Positions 23,311 through 35,364 of a stretch of 64,000 bases of DNA are shown piece after piece (within the stretch, counting starts at the first letter, position 1; each line of letters opens with the position of its first letter). The position numbers and the translations under genes were made by a program. The notes below the pieces were generated by a model. That model ran no database searches and had not been told where the DNA came from. It saw only the letters and a list, made by a program, of their open reading frames with translations. The stretch is from positions 175,489,622 through 175,553,621 of the forward strand of contig NC_071388.1 in assembly GCF_022682495.2 (NCBI RefSeq), read 5' to 3'. Source of the DNA: Desmodus rotundus. Lineage: Eukaryota > Chordata > Mammalia > Chiroptera > Phyllostomidae.

Positions 23311-24318
23311 ACCCTATGTTCGTTTGATGACCTTTCAGTTCATTTAGTCCCTTATACCACCTCCCCCAGGCAATCACCACACTGTTGTCCGTGTCCCTGA
23401 GTCCTTTTTCCTTTTTACTCAATCCCTCCACCCCTAACCTCCCCCCACCCCAGCTGTCATCCTGTTTTCTATCTATGAGTCTGTCTGTATTTTGCTTCTT
23501 AGTTCAGTTTGTTCCTTAGAGTCCACATTTAAGTGAAATCATATGGTATTTGACTTTCTCTGGCTGGTTTATTTCACTTAGCATAATGTTATGTAGGGCC
23601 ATCTATGCTGTTGCAAAGGGTAAATTTGTATTCTTTTTTTATGGCTGAGTAGTATGCCATTGTGTAAATGTCCCATAGTTGCTCTATCCACTCATCTGCC
23701 GATGGGCTGCAGATGGGCTGCTTTCATATCTTGGCAATTGTAGATAATGCTGCAGTGAACATAGGAGTTCTTATGTTCTTTTGAATTAATGTTTTTGGTT
23801 CCTCCTGATATATTCCTAAATGTGGGATCACTAGGTCAAAAGACAGATCCATTTTTAATTTTTTAGGGTATCTCCACACTGCTTTCTACAGTGACTACAC
23901 CAATCTGCATTCCCACCAACAGTGTAAAAGGATTCCTCTTTCTCCACATCCTCACCAGCACTTGTTTCTTGTTGACTTATTAATGATAGTCATTCTCATA
24001 GAAGTGAGATTATATCTCATTGTGGTCCTAATTTGCACGTCTCTGATGATTAATGATGTTGAGCATCTTTTCAAATGTCCAGTGGCCACCTGTATGTTCT
24101 TCTTGGAAAAGTGTCTATTAAGGTCCTTTGTTCATTATTTAATTGGGTTGTTTGGGGTCTTTTTGTGTATGTGTGTATTGAGTTTTGTAAGTTCTTTATA
24201 ACTTTTGAATATTAAACCCTTATCACATGTATTAGCGAATATGTTCTCCCATTCTGTGGGGTTTCTCTTTATTTTGTTGATGATTTCTTTTGCTGTGCAA
24301 AAACCTTTTAGTTTATAA
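23311..24318 (-). mobile_element. L1 fragment, 3' UTR and ORF2 3' third
   Basis: Plus-strand reading: 3' UTR (about 23,311-23,560, with TATCTATGAGTCTGTCTG), then ORF2 C-terminal coding in reverse. Landmarks there are GGCTGAGTAGTATGCCATTG, AATGCTGCAGTGAACATAGG, CTTTCTACAGTGACTACACC, and up to TTTTGCTGTGCAAAAACC at about 24,300. It contains a small internal duplication GATGGGCTGC at 23,701-23,723. Coding frame is broken. 5'-truncated near 24,318. Confidence 0.9.
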
Positions 24319-24439
24319 AGAGTGCTACTATACTGGCTTGCTCTTAAATGGTAACAATGATTTTAAGTTTCTAATAATCTTTTATAGGAACATGGAAAGA
24401 AAAAATTCAGAGTCAGAATAATAACGGGAACTAATATAA

Positions 24440-24718
24440 TTGTTTCTCTCGCAGCTATCATGTTGCAGTGTGTATGACATGCTAAAATGCACGGCCTCTG
24501 AACATGGCCTGTGCCCATCAGGTGATGCACCACAGGACACTCAAAAAAGGAAAGTGTTTCCACAGATAAGCCTTTTGCAAATGCCAGACACTAAACATAA
24601 AAACCATGGTAAACCCACCTATTTAAATACTCTTGAACACATAGATATCGAATTCAATTTTGATGAAATATCACAAAACATCAAACCTGTATCTTTATAT
24701 AGTACTATTAATTCATAG
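24440..24718 (+). other. Unrecognised 92-codon open frame in unique DNA
   Basis: The frame from 24,440 to the TAG at about 24,716-24,718 has fairly mixed composition (Cys, Ser, Asp, Lys) rather than the Phe/Ile/Tyr-heavy pattern of chance frames here. It is preceded by a pyrimidine tract ending in a possible splice acceptor (TTTCTCTCGCAG, about 24,443-24,454). A GT follows CATCAG at about 24,520, so it could be read as a small exon. No domain recognised; chance is the likeliest explanation. Confidence 0.15.
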
Positions 24719-24719
24719 G

Positions 24720-25450
24720 TAGATTTTAAGAATGACTCAGATTTATTGAAAAAAGTAAGTTGAATAAAAAAGTAAATTATAATAGTTCAAGGGTCAGTTT
24801 ACACACAACTTTAGAAACACATATAAGTGTTATTTTAAATCTTTCCAGAAAACAGATGGTTGTTATCTAGGCTTTAAAATGAAACTTGTATACTAACCAA
24901 GTAACAAGCAAAATGCCCAGGACTACATTGGCGTAATTTGACAACTACGATTATTGGGCAAGACAGTCTGTAAAATTAATGATCTCTGCATGCAGTGCTT
25001 CTAATCTTATACTACAGAGAGGTGTGTGAATCTTGGATATACAGTAGCATCTAATAGACTCTATCCCCAATTTACTAACTTAATCTCTGAAGTAAAGTGA
25101 GTGTATTATCACTCAAGAATTAAATCACTAAATACCTCATTTTCTACTAGTGGATTTTTAATCACAACAAGAATTAAATTTTGAAATAATGGACACTCTA
25201 GTTTTCTGCTGCAAAATATAATAATCATCATATAATCTTTAATTCTTAATTATTGGTAAGAAATGTAATTGTGACATTGGTGTTGATTTCAAATTTTTTA
25301 ACCATAAATGGAAATTAGATTAATATTCACAACTATTAGTAATCAAAATCAGTCTTTGAAAATTAAGTATTTGAATATAAGCACTGTTGTGATGTCTTCA
25401 AAGTAACAAAATGTAACAATATAAAAATAATACTAGTTGTCATTTCTAAA
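24720..25450. other. Unassigned AT-rich DNA
   Basis: No gene, RNA or repeat recognised. Confidence 0.5.
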
Positions 25451-25454
25451 GTAA

Positions 25455-25625
25455 TATTTCAACTGAATTTGAAGTGCTTTACAAACACAATTTCTTTAAT
25501 CCTTACATCACATTTCTCATGCAACATGTTATGAAAACTGTTCTAGTTGGAAAAGACAGTCTCTATATTTCAGATTTAAGATTACCCTAATGTTGTGGAA
25601 CTCAGTAGCCAAGTTAGAGTCCTGT
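25455..25625 (+). repeat. MIR SINE relic
   Basis: AAGTGCTTTACAAACACAAT and TCTTTAATCCTTACATCAC match the MIR upstream half; the downstream half is diverged (AACTCAGTAGCCAAGTTAGAG near the end). Confidence 0.65.
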
Positions 25626-25639
25626 TTGTCATACCTAAT

Positions 25640-26490
25640 GAGTATCTCCTAAAAGCTGGTGTCAGAATATTACCATTATTCACGTTTATATGATCAGCCT
25701 ATCCCATCTAAACTCATTTGCGGTGATAGATAGATTAATAAGACTTCCCTGAACTTGTGTTCTCATTTATACATTTTAAAGCAAAATAGAAATGCCTTGA
25801 ATCTTCTGAAGATTTGAAAGAATGACCCTATAAATTCTTTTGGTTCATTCTGAAGTGACAACTCGCTCTTAGCTCCCACAAGAAACTGTCAACATCTTCA
25901 CAGTGAAAAACAGAATATAACTTCAAACCCAAATTAGACTTAGAAAAAGGAAAAATAACTGGATATAAGACAAATGGTTTAAAGCAACAGAGGGAAAATC
26001 TAAAACATATGAAATTTATTAATTATTATAAACAATAAATTATTAAGCATACTTTTAAACAACAGTTTTTAATAAGTTATACAAGTACAATCACATGGTT
26101 ATATCTTATCATAAGTATAATTATTATTGGAAGAGGCAAAAGAACAGAACACCATGAGGTTAGTTTCTCACTCTGATCCCAATGAATAATTCTGTCCCAT
26201 GAAAAGAAAAAAATGTAGGTAGAAAATTAAAGGACAATATAACAGCAACGCAGAACAGATTTATTGAAAAGAGACAATCAAGCAGAATGACCCAGAGAGA
26301 TCCTTGAATAATGGGTTTAAGGTGTAATAATTTCTGGCCTCAAGGTTTTGGGATTTTGAAAGCCAAAAGAATAAGAATCTACTCATGATGTTGCATTATC
26401 ACCTAAGGCATCTGCAACATTAGCAGCATTGGCAGTAAGAGGTGATTCTTTCTGTGACTTCATAGACTGAACACATCTATGAGTAAACTA
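25640..26490. other. Unassigned AT-rich DNA
   Basis: No gene or repeat recognised between the MIR relic and the SINE. Confidence 0.5.
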
Positions 26491-26711
26491 AAGAAGTACA
26501 TTGCTGTCTGGCTGGTATAGGACAGTGGATTGAGCAGGGGCCTGGTACTAGTCAGGGCACATGCCTGGGTTGTGGGCCAGGTTCCCAGGAGGGGGTGCGT
26601 GAGAGGCAACCACACACTGATGTTTCTCACCCTCTCTTTCTCCTTCCATTCCCCTCTCTCTAAAAATGAGTAAATAAATACATAAAATCTTAAAAAAAGA
26701 AGTACATTGCT
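26491..26711 (+). mobile_element. Bat SINE (VES-type) with perfect 15-bp target-site duplication, B box deleted
   Basis: AAGAAGTACATTGCT flanks the element without mismatch (26,491-26,505 and 26,697-26,711). The SINE itself is 26,506-26,696: head GTCTGGCTGGTATAGGACAG, body GAGGGGGTGCGTGAGAGG... hybrid of the CAACCACACA type (CAACCACACACTGATG), CT-rich tail, A-rich end. Compared with the other copies about 26 bases are missing between GGGCCTG and GTCAGGGCAC, which removes the RNA polymerase III B box. The perfect duplication suggests one of the youngest insertions in the window. Confidence 0.95.
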
Positions 26712-29700
26712 AACGAGCAGAGGTGGATGCCCTGATATTGACAGTGATCGTTTTGAATGGCAAGCAGCCTCTGTCGTGCAGGAGTGAGAGCCATACTTTT
26801 CTGAGAATGAATCTAAAGTCAATGATTCATGCTCATCATCTAATGAAACATGATGGTATGGAAGTTTCAGTAGTGCATAGATTTAAAAATACAGTATCTG
26901 AAAGCATATTCTATTTGGAAGAGGGCAGATAATGGAAGAGTAATTATAGTTCAGCCTGGGAATTACTTAAATCAGTTCTCCCCTCATTCCGCTGGGCAAA
27001 GGTGCATGACATCAACCCAACTCACTGCACAGGGAAAAAGCAAATGGACTAAGCCACATGTCCCAAGATACACATTGTCTATGGAACTAGGATATCAATG
27101 TGCAGACAAGTATACAAGTAGTTATTAAGCATAGAAAGGTGTTCAAATTCACTACTAATTTAATTTATAAACTTAAAACATATGTTGAAGAAGTTACTCT
27201 CATATACTCTTAGTAGATATGTATGGAATTTATTTCTGGAAAAATTTTGACATTCTCATTCAAGTCTTAATAAATATTTTACCACAGTTATTTTATCTCA
27301 GAAATTCTGCTGATAGTATAATAGGAAGTGTAGACAAATGTTGATGCATAAATATGCCATTGTAATATCGTTTGAAGCACTGATTAGATTGAATTCTTAT
27401 TTATGTTATTATTTCTAGATGTATGAGTTATGGTTACTTTTTCTCCTTTTTTTGTACTTTTCTACATTTTGTAAATCCACTAGTTAGGTTATTTTGACAT
27501 ATTTTTAAAGAAGAAATAAAAAACAGCATTGGTAAAGATTAAGTTCTACTATGAGTAAAAGTACTCAAAATGAAAACGACTTCAATACAGCAGACTTTGT
27601 GTTCTAAGGTAACAGTTAGGAGATAAGTAGCCAGAACTCACATGGTTACTCAGTTCCATGAGAATCTCAGGGACCCAGCCTCATTCTAATACATCATTCA
27701 TTGTGCATCTAATGTGAACTTCATAGTGTCCTCACATTTATATTTGAAAAGATGATACTGGGTGATGATTCTCCATGGTCCGGCATTTCTGCACATGTTT
27801 TGAGATGAGATGCCAATTTAAGAATGGTGGTACAAGCAGGAGTCCTCATGGAGTGTATCTCCCACACCAGAGACATTCTGAGGTAGGAAAGTAATTCTAT
27901 TTTCAAGGGAGATTTGCTTGCATTCAGGATAATTAGGTAATGTCTTCCTCATAGGTGAATGTTGGGCAGGATTGCCAGTGAGTCCCTTGTAAGATTAAGA
28001 GTTTCTGTAAGCTGAGCGTCCCTCAGGTGTGAGATAAAACTGTGTGCGTAGCATCTACCTGGGTCTGACCCATATCTCTCATGGACCTGGGGGTGCAACA
28101 ACAGACACTGATGTTACATGACATGAAGTGTATGCTGCCTACTGTGCCCTGACAAAAGGCCTAAATCCATTTGGACTCATTGTTTCTCTGCCAAGTCATT
28201 CATGGAAGTGCAACAAGTCAGCCCAGGAGCTCTGCTGCTGCTCAGGAGCTGCTGGACTGCTTGACTTAACAGATGGAAAAAGAAGAAAGGTGGCAAAGCA
28301 AACAAAGAACAGTTCTTGAGGAAAGTTTCCAAGAACCTGCCATGGAATATTAAGTAAGAATTAGTGAGGAAACTGTAAAAAACACAGAGTGGTGGGAACT
28401 AGTTTTTATCATTGCTATGTATCTAACAAAATTATCAGTAGTTCTATTATTCAAGAGGGGAAGCACATAATATAGAACAAGTAGCTACTGTCTTATTGCA
28501 GAAATTACACTAAAAAAGAGAGTGCACGGTTGTCAAGAAAACAATGCAGAGTGAGATACATGTCTTTTATTAATGTTGTTACAATGCATATTAACACAAG
28601 AATATCAAGATGTTATACAAAATTGACAATGATAGATATGAAGTAGGAAGTTTAGAAAAATATTTTTTAAACCACAACCAGAATTCGGTAGACATATTGA
28701 AGTAAAATGAAGATAAATATAGACAAGCAGTTTACAGAAACAGATAAAAGAAGGTCAACTTTCAGCTACTGTTTCCTCAGGGAAACACCCGGTTGACAGG
28801 ATGGAAGGTGTCAAAACACATGAATGGGACATGAGAAATAAAACGTTTTATGAATCTGATGACTTTAAGGTCCTTCATAAGAACTTCATCACCAGTTTGG
28901 TCCAAATGATTAAAATTGAATAGTAACCAAAGCTAAAATTATTATATGTCTAGGTGGCAAGAAGTAAGTCAGGATATCATAAAATGACTTTTTTCCCCTC
29001 TGAGGTAATTGTAATTATAAATCTCTGATCCAATAAAGAAAAAAGAGAGGACAGAGAGAGAAAGAGACAGAGAGAGTCATCTTATAGTTCTCTGATAGAT
29101 TTAAATACTCTAAGCAATTTCTCTGTTGATTTTGTACAGGGAGTAAAATAAATACTAAAACCATCAAATATCAGATTTAGACCTTTGGTAATAGTGATTT
29201 TGTTTTATTTTCTGTAATTAAACTTGTTTACTCATTTTCTTAGATTTTTCAGCAAGTATAAAGGTGGTTTAAGGAAACCTAATTGAATTGAATAATTTTA
29301 GAAGGATGTGATCCTATTAATTGTCATTCATTCATTTTATTTGCATATCACGATGGCCTTATCTATTTTCCAATTAGTTTCCCTGTTTTTAGATAGCAAA
29401 TGATTCTAACAGAAAACTCTGAATGTATTTTATTATGGGTTTGGTAAAAATGCCCAATCTAGCAGATAATTACACATTCCAAGACACTTTTATAGACTTT
29501 TATTTCATAGCCCATGAAGCTCAATATTTTGTGAGTTTTATAGTCCATGAAATAAAGAGCTGGTGTAGCAATAAGTTAAATCATTTAAGTTTCAAAAATG
29601 AATGTTAATTCTGAGATGCATTATGCTATAGACCAAATGAATTGGAGAGTATTTGAGAGTAATGAAATTGAGAGTAATTTCATTTTTTTATATTAGAAAA

Positions 29701-29890
29701 CAGTTCTTATCACATAAACAAACTTTTTTGAAGAAAAAGTATGAGACTGAAGAATATAGGCAAAATGAGAAATAGATTTCCATCTGTGATTTCAATCACA
29801 AAGTAGACAGGCATATTTATGTACCCTCCTGGGTTCAGTCTGCAGCTACATAACCTGTGCTGAGGTTTAAAGAAAACCTTGAAGCATACA
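26712..29890. other. Unassigned mostly unique DNA
   Basis: No gene recognised in about 3.2 kb. A somewhat GC-richer part lies at about 27,990-28,320, and the 63-codon frame at 28,128-28,319 (plus) has no family signature. A GA-rich tract sits at 29,036-29,080. A short local duplication of GAGAGTAAT-type units lies at about 29,645-29,680. Confidence 0.45.
29036..29080 (+). repeat. GA-rich low-complexity tract
   Basis: Runs of AGAGAG and GACAGAG. Confidence 0.8.
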
Positions 29891-29916
29891 AATGCAGGAC
29901 ATATCAAAAGTGAAGA

Positions 29917-30600
29917 TGGAGCAAAGGGAACCCTTGTACATGGTTGTTTGGAATGCAGACTGGTGCAGCCACTGTGGAAAACAGTATGGGATTTCCTCAG
30001 AAAACTAAAATTGGAACTGCCTTTTGACCCAGCAATTCCACTGCTGGGATTATACCCTAAGAATACTGAAACACCAATTCAAAAGAACCTACGCACTCCA
30101 ATGTTCATAGCAGCACAATTACAATAGCCAAGTGCTGGAAGCAACCTAAGTGTCCATCAGTAAATGAGTGGATCAAAAAACTATGGTACATTTACACAAT
30201 GGAATTCTATGCAGCAGAAAGAAAGAAGGAGCTTATACCCTTCATGACAGCATGGATGGAACTGGAGAGCATTATGCTAAATGAAATACACCAGGCAGTG
30301 AAAGACAAATACCATATGATCTCACCTGTAAGTGGAACCTAAACAACACAACAAGCAAACAAAATATAACCAGAGACATTGAAATAAAGAACAAACTGAG
30401 AGTAACCAGATGGGAGGAGAGAGGGGATAATGAGTGAAAGAAGAGGAAGGGTCTTCAAGGAACATGTATGAAGGACCCATGGACCAAGCCTAAGCAGGGT
30501 GGGATTGAAGATGGAAGGTGGGGATGGGTGACACGGGAGAGAGTGGTGGGGGGGAAATGGAAACAACTGTACTTGACCAACAATAATGAAAAAAATGAAA
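29917..30600 (+). mobile_element. 5'-truncated L1, ORF2 end and 3' UTR
   Basis: Starts at ORF2 C-terminal sequence (GGGAACCCTTGTACATGG) and continues with CTGCCTTTTGACCCAGCAAT, TGGTACATTTACACAATGG and CATTATGCTAAATGAAATAC. The 3' UTR follows (GTAACCAGATGGGAGGAG; GGACCCATGGACC) and ends near CAACAATAATGAAAAAAATG. The short frame 29,879-30,127 is the surviving ORF2 piece. It is less diverged than the L1 at 50,737. No certain target-site duplication seen. Confidence 0.9.
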
Positions 30601-30604
30601 GCAA

Positions 30605-31535
30605 TGGAAAAGCATTGATTTAAGTCTATGAAATCATGGAGCATTCATTCTTAGAGTGGCTCTTCTTTTGAATGAAGCCTTAATATCTCTTCTAATCTGT
30701 GTGAAAGGAATGTGTCTATGGAGAATTCACATGTATTTTAACATGGACAGAGGGATTATATGCTGCCCATGGCCTGAAGCAACATATCCCAGTGTGTGCT
30801 CCTTGGAACACTGCCTTTGTTAGGAATTAAAAAGAAATCGGTGGAAGAGACTTCTGTGGTAATGAAAAAAGGGAAATATTGAATGAAACCAATCCAAGTG
30901 TCTTGTTGTTGTTGTGTCTGGTGTGTGTTTGGTTTTGAGGAAAGCTGTCTGAGAGATCTAACTGTGCAATGTACAGGACACCGCTGGAGCAGGGTGGCGG
31001 GCATTGTAACATTTCCCAAACCCGTTTCACCGTGCGTGGGACTCAGCTTTCACAGAGCTCCACCTAAGAGGAACTTCCTACAGAACATCTTAAAGTAAGT
31101 GGTGACGAAGATTCTGTGGAGTCATTCACTTTCTGAGTACTCAGACAAAGATTCTTCACAGATAAAAATGCTGTTTTCTTAGCCTAAAATAATTTCAGTT
31201 TAATGAAGTAATTTGGACATGTGTCAAGGAAGGCTTTTTTCCTGCTCTATTTCTCTTATTCTTTATATTTGATCAGTATATTATTAAAAGATGTTTTATC
31301 GTGAGCATGCTGTATACATGGCAGTGTCCTGGGTGCTCAGATAGAAATAAAAGAAAGTTATGGTCCGTTATGAGTTTTTCTGAGGCTCATTCTGTCTTCT
31401 AGCAAAGCTCTGATATTTCTGGACAGCACCCTTTGGAGCCATTCTACAGCTAACAGCAAAGTTAGGTGAGTCCTGAGTACTCCTTGAGTTGACTTCACAT
31501 ACATAGGTTCATTTAAAATTCCCTGTAGCCCCAAA
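30605..31535. other. Unassigned DNA with a small CpG-richer patch
   Basis: About 30,965-31,045 has five CpGs (CACCGCTGG, GGCGGGC, CACCGTGCGTGGG), and a donor-like TTAAAGTAAGTGG follows at about 31,090. No protein family recognised in either strand's frames (30,756-31,019 minus; 30,883-31,098 plus). I treat it as unassigned. Confidence 0.35.
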
Positions 31536-31539
31536 TATT

Positions 31540-31655
31540 TCTCTAAATGTCCTGTTTTCCAGTGAGAAAGCGAGGTCACAGTGGGTCACAGAGCAAGAAA
31601 ATGGCAAAATCTGAATATAAACCCGGATTTCTGACTTGAGTTCTGCCTTTTTGCC
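31540..31655 (+). repeat. MIR SINE relic
   Basis: GTTTTCCAGTGAGAAAGC, GTCACAGAGCAAG and AATATAAACCCGGATTTCTG follow the MIR 3' half order. Confidence 0.65.
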
Positions 31656-31659
31656 ACCA

Positions 31660-33412
31660 CAATTCCAATTTGTAGAAGTTTGTATAAACAGATAAAGATA
31701 GCCCGACACTGGGACTGAGTTAGTGATTTAAGTTCCGCAAATAGTATTTCCATTTAATAATTTGTGACTTTGTTTATATGACCTACCTTTTTTTTGGTTC
31801 AGGTTATTCATCTATATACTTATGTTAATTATGCCTTTTTTACATCTATCTCGTAATATAGTAACTTTTTAAAAAATTGAATAACAAGATTTTTAAATAA
31901 ATGAAATATTCAGAATTCAATTAGTAAGAGATTAAAAATTTCTTCTGGATGCAAAAGGGGGTGGTAGAAGGCTCTAAAAAGGGATAAGACCTAAAGCTGC
32001 TTCAACCTCAAAATTCTCTTTTTCCCTCCTGCCCAATCCCACCACAGGCTACCTTAATACAGCTTTACCTATCTACAGGCTTAAAGAATACTTGAAATAC
32101 TTTGCCATTTTAATATTCTCATATATATAAAATTGCTTCATATAATTCAGTATTAAATAAATTAATGGTACTATGTTGCTCAATTAGTGACGCCAATTTA
32201 TTCCCAAAACATTCAGGGAAGACCCTGAAATGCAGGGTCTTCCAACTATTATTTCAATAATGTCTAATGCCTATGGCAATGGACAAATGCATTCATTTTA
32301 AAATCTTAAAATATGTGGCTTTAATCATACATAAGATATTTTTTAGAATTCTAAACTGCTCTAAACAATGTATTTTTTGTGTTTGCATATTTACTGAATT
32401 TTTGAAATAAGATATCGAATATGTTAACACAGCTGATATGTAAAAGGCCAGAGACTTGTTAATGCATTAATTAAACTTAATTTTCTTTGTGTTGTTTAAT
32501 ACAAATATCAAAAATATTCCTAAAAGGAATTCATAATGTATTGTCAAATACCTTTAATCTAATTTTAAACTTGTTTATGTTTTCTATCTATTCACCACAA
32601 AGTAAACAAAGTCCAATAAAATAAAATAAAAATAAAAATGTATTTAAAACATAAAATTAATGGTTACCAACTCTCCTATGCATATTTGGAGACAGTGAAT
32701 GAGGTTTGCAATCAGTTTTATCAGAAGCATTACACTGATGATAATGTAAAATTTGTTTTATTATTAAGTTTTAAAATAAATAAACTAACATGCTCATCAA
32801 AGAACATAAAAAATAAGTTAATTTTCAGAAAGGGAGAACTATAAATATTACCTAAAATTAATATGTGGTAGCTTAAATTACATGCATAATTTATATTATT
32901 CTCAAGGCTCTCTTTGAATACTTTCTCCCCATTTATTTCCCTTTTTTAATATGTATATGCAAATAACAGTTATAGGGATTTATTTAGTATACAAAATGCT
33001 GTGGGAATATAATAGCTTTAATCCAAAAGACATGGCCACCTTTTAACTGCCCATTCCCAGAGACTAACTCTCTTCTGAAATGCTATGCTGTTCATTCTGA
33101 AATCTGACTTCTGGTGATGCAGAAACTATTACAAACCATAAGAATTGATGTACTTGTATGTATTTATTACATATTATATGTGTATTATATAGTTAATATA
33201 TTTATAGAGAGAAGTGATTTAAAATATCAATATTTATTCCATGATATAATGTTTCAGCTTAAAAATATGCAGGTAAGTGAGTGCCACTGCCAAAATCTGT
33301 CCACCTACGCAAGATGAGGTTATACATCAGAATCTATGGAAGATTTTAAATATTTCAGTTTATTGTCATCCACTTCTATATTAAGGGAAGGCCAACTTTA
33401 CTTCTATTATTT
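31660..33412. other. Unassigned AT-rich DNA
   Basis: No gene or interspersed repeat recognised. An 11-bp perfect inverted repeat lies at 32,217-32,243. Open frames at 32,638-32,844 and 33,114-33,317 look like chance frames. Confidence 0.5.
32217..32243. repeat. Perfect 11-bp hairpin
   Basis: GGAAGACCCTG and its exact complement CAGGGTCTTCC are separated by five bases (AAATG). Confidence 0.85.
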
Positions 33413-33414
33413 CC

Positions 33415-33636
33415 ATCAGCTTTTTAAAAAAAGATTTTATTTATTTATTTAGAGAGAGGGGAAGGAAAGGAGAATGTGAGATACATCCAGTGGTTGCTTC
33501 TTACATGCCCCCAACTGGGGACCAGGCCCCCAAACCCAGGCACTTGTCCTGACTGGGAATCGAACCAGTGACTCTTTGGTTCACAGGTCCACACTCGACC
33601 TACTGAGCCATACCAGCCAGGGCTCTATCAGCTTTT
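33415..33636 (-). mobile_element. Bat SINE (VES-type, CAACCACACATTGATG subtype)
   Basis: ATCAGCTTTT flanks the copy (33,415-33,424; 33,627-33,636). Minus-strand reading starts GCCCTGGCTGGTATGGC at about 33,624 and has an intact B box (GGTTCGATTCC, complement near 33,560). The A-rich tail (complement) is AAAAAAAGATTTTATTTATT at 33,425-33,450. Confidence 0.95.
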
Positions 33637-35364
33637 GTATGGATTTATTACTTAGTACACTCTTTGTTTCATATAAATTTTGACAGTAAACTAAAATATG
33701 GTTCTTAAAATGTACGAACAAACTGGGATCTTAATGGTAAAAAAGAATTATTTTTACTTCCTCTTTCTCATCATGGATACTTTGGAGCTTAGAAGTCTCA
33801 GTCATCTGACTGCTGGGCTTTTGCTTAGTGGGAGATGGTAAATGATCTACAGATTTCCTTTTGGGTTCGTATTTGCTGAGAAGCAGAGTAGTGGATTGTA
33901 AGAGAATGGCTCAGCCATACATCTAATCAGGGTTTCATCCCTTCTCCTAGGGCTGCAAATGTGAAGGAGTGCAAATTTTATCACATGATGCAAACGCTTG
34001 CCCAGATACTACCATAGGCTTGAGGAGGATTAATCACCAGAGCCCAGTTTGTAGAAAAACAATGTTTAAGGACTATCCATAAAAGTAGAAGACAAGACCA
34101 ACAAATGACCTATAATATAAATCTCATTTTTATCAGATGGCAAACATTTATATTTCCAGCTCAAAGCAGTAGTTTGTAAAAATCTTCAAGCCTCTTAGCT
34201 CTTTGGAAACTCTACCCTTTGACTCCTATGTTGCAAATGAATTCTGTGAGTTAGTTAATGAGCCCACAGCATGACAGGTTTTATTTTTAAGCTCCGTCCT
34301 CCTACAACAAACATTCACTAATGTTTCTGTTTACGTGTGTCTTATATAATTTTGGAATTGTTTTCTATAAAGCACGTTTTAAAACTTACAATCTCTTTTT
34401 GGAAGGAGTGTGATGTTATATTAAAAAGTCGTATCTAGAACTATTCACACATATGCAGAGATTGTTCTAAGATAGTATGTCCCATAGTAAGTTCAGGCCC
34501 ACTGATTTAGAGTGTCTATGGGCAGGATTCAAGAAAATCTCTATTTATTATTCATCTATCTCGGTATCGATGCATAATTTATATAGCATTTTTGGACTGG
34601 GTTTGGAATTTTGTCAATATTAATCTACATATCTATTATTTCTGAAACATAAAAAGTTTTTTAAGTATTGTAGCATCGCCTTAGTGTTTAGTACAAAGTG
34701 GAACTTTGAAGATTTTCTGATAGGCAAATGCTTTTAAAAATGGTTTAAAAGTTTTTTAAAAAATATAATCAAATGTAAAAATTGAGAGATTGTTGGATAA
34801 TCTTCTTACTAATATTTTTGATTGAAAAGTTTTGCCCTTATTTCCTTTTCAGTTAACTATTTTAAATTCAGTAATTTTTTGCATTATTGTTTGGCTTTTC
34901 CTTTAAAGAACTTGGTTGCTTATAGTCAGACACATGAAGCTTTGTCTAGCTATGTTAAAATAGTTTACTTCCCTGACATCTTTAGTTCTTGATAATCCAG
35001 AACATGCTGTGCCTCTCAGGAATACAGTCATTTTGTCTAAGCTCTTATCTGTTCATGTTTCTTGGGCTGCATGTCTTAGTTAGATGGCTGGTTCCACTGT
35101 CAATAGCAATTAGGGAATCCTTTTCCATAATCCAATTATACTGATTAAGAAAGTGAACTTTAGAGGTAAATATTAGGTTCATATTCATACAGTGATAAGA
35201 AAAAAATCAATTAAAATTCAGCTCTGCATGGCTGCCAACTCTTGTTCTGAAACAGTAAGAACATGATGCTATCTTTATAATTATTTTTTTCTTCTTTGTC
35301 AAATTATGAAAAATACATATGATTACCTCAGTTCACAATTCTGACTTGATTTCTCCTAGGGTCT
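33637..35364. other. Unassigned DNA
   Basis: No gene, RNA or recognisable repeat found in about 1.7 kb. Confidence 0.5.

Noticed and set aside
26460..26822. 120-codon minus-strand frame
   Set aside because: Runs through the SINE at 26,506-26,696; not a protein.
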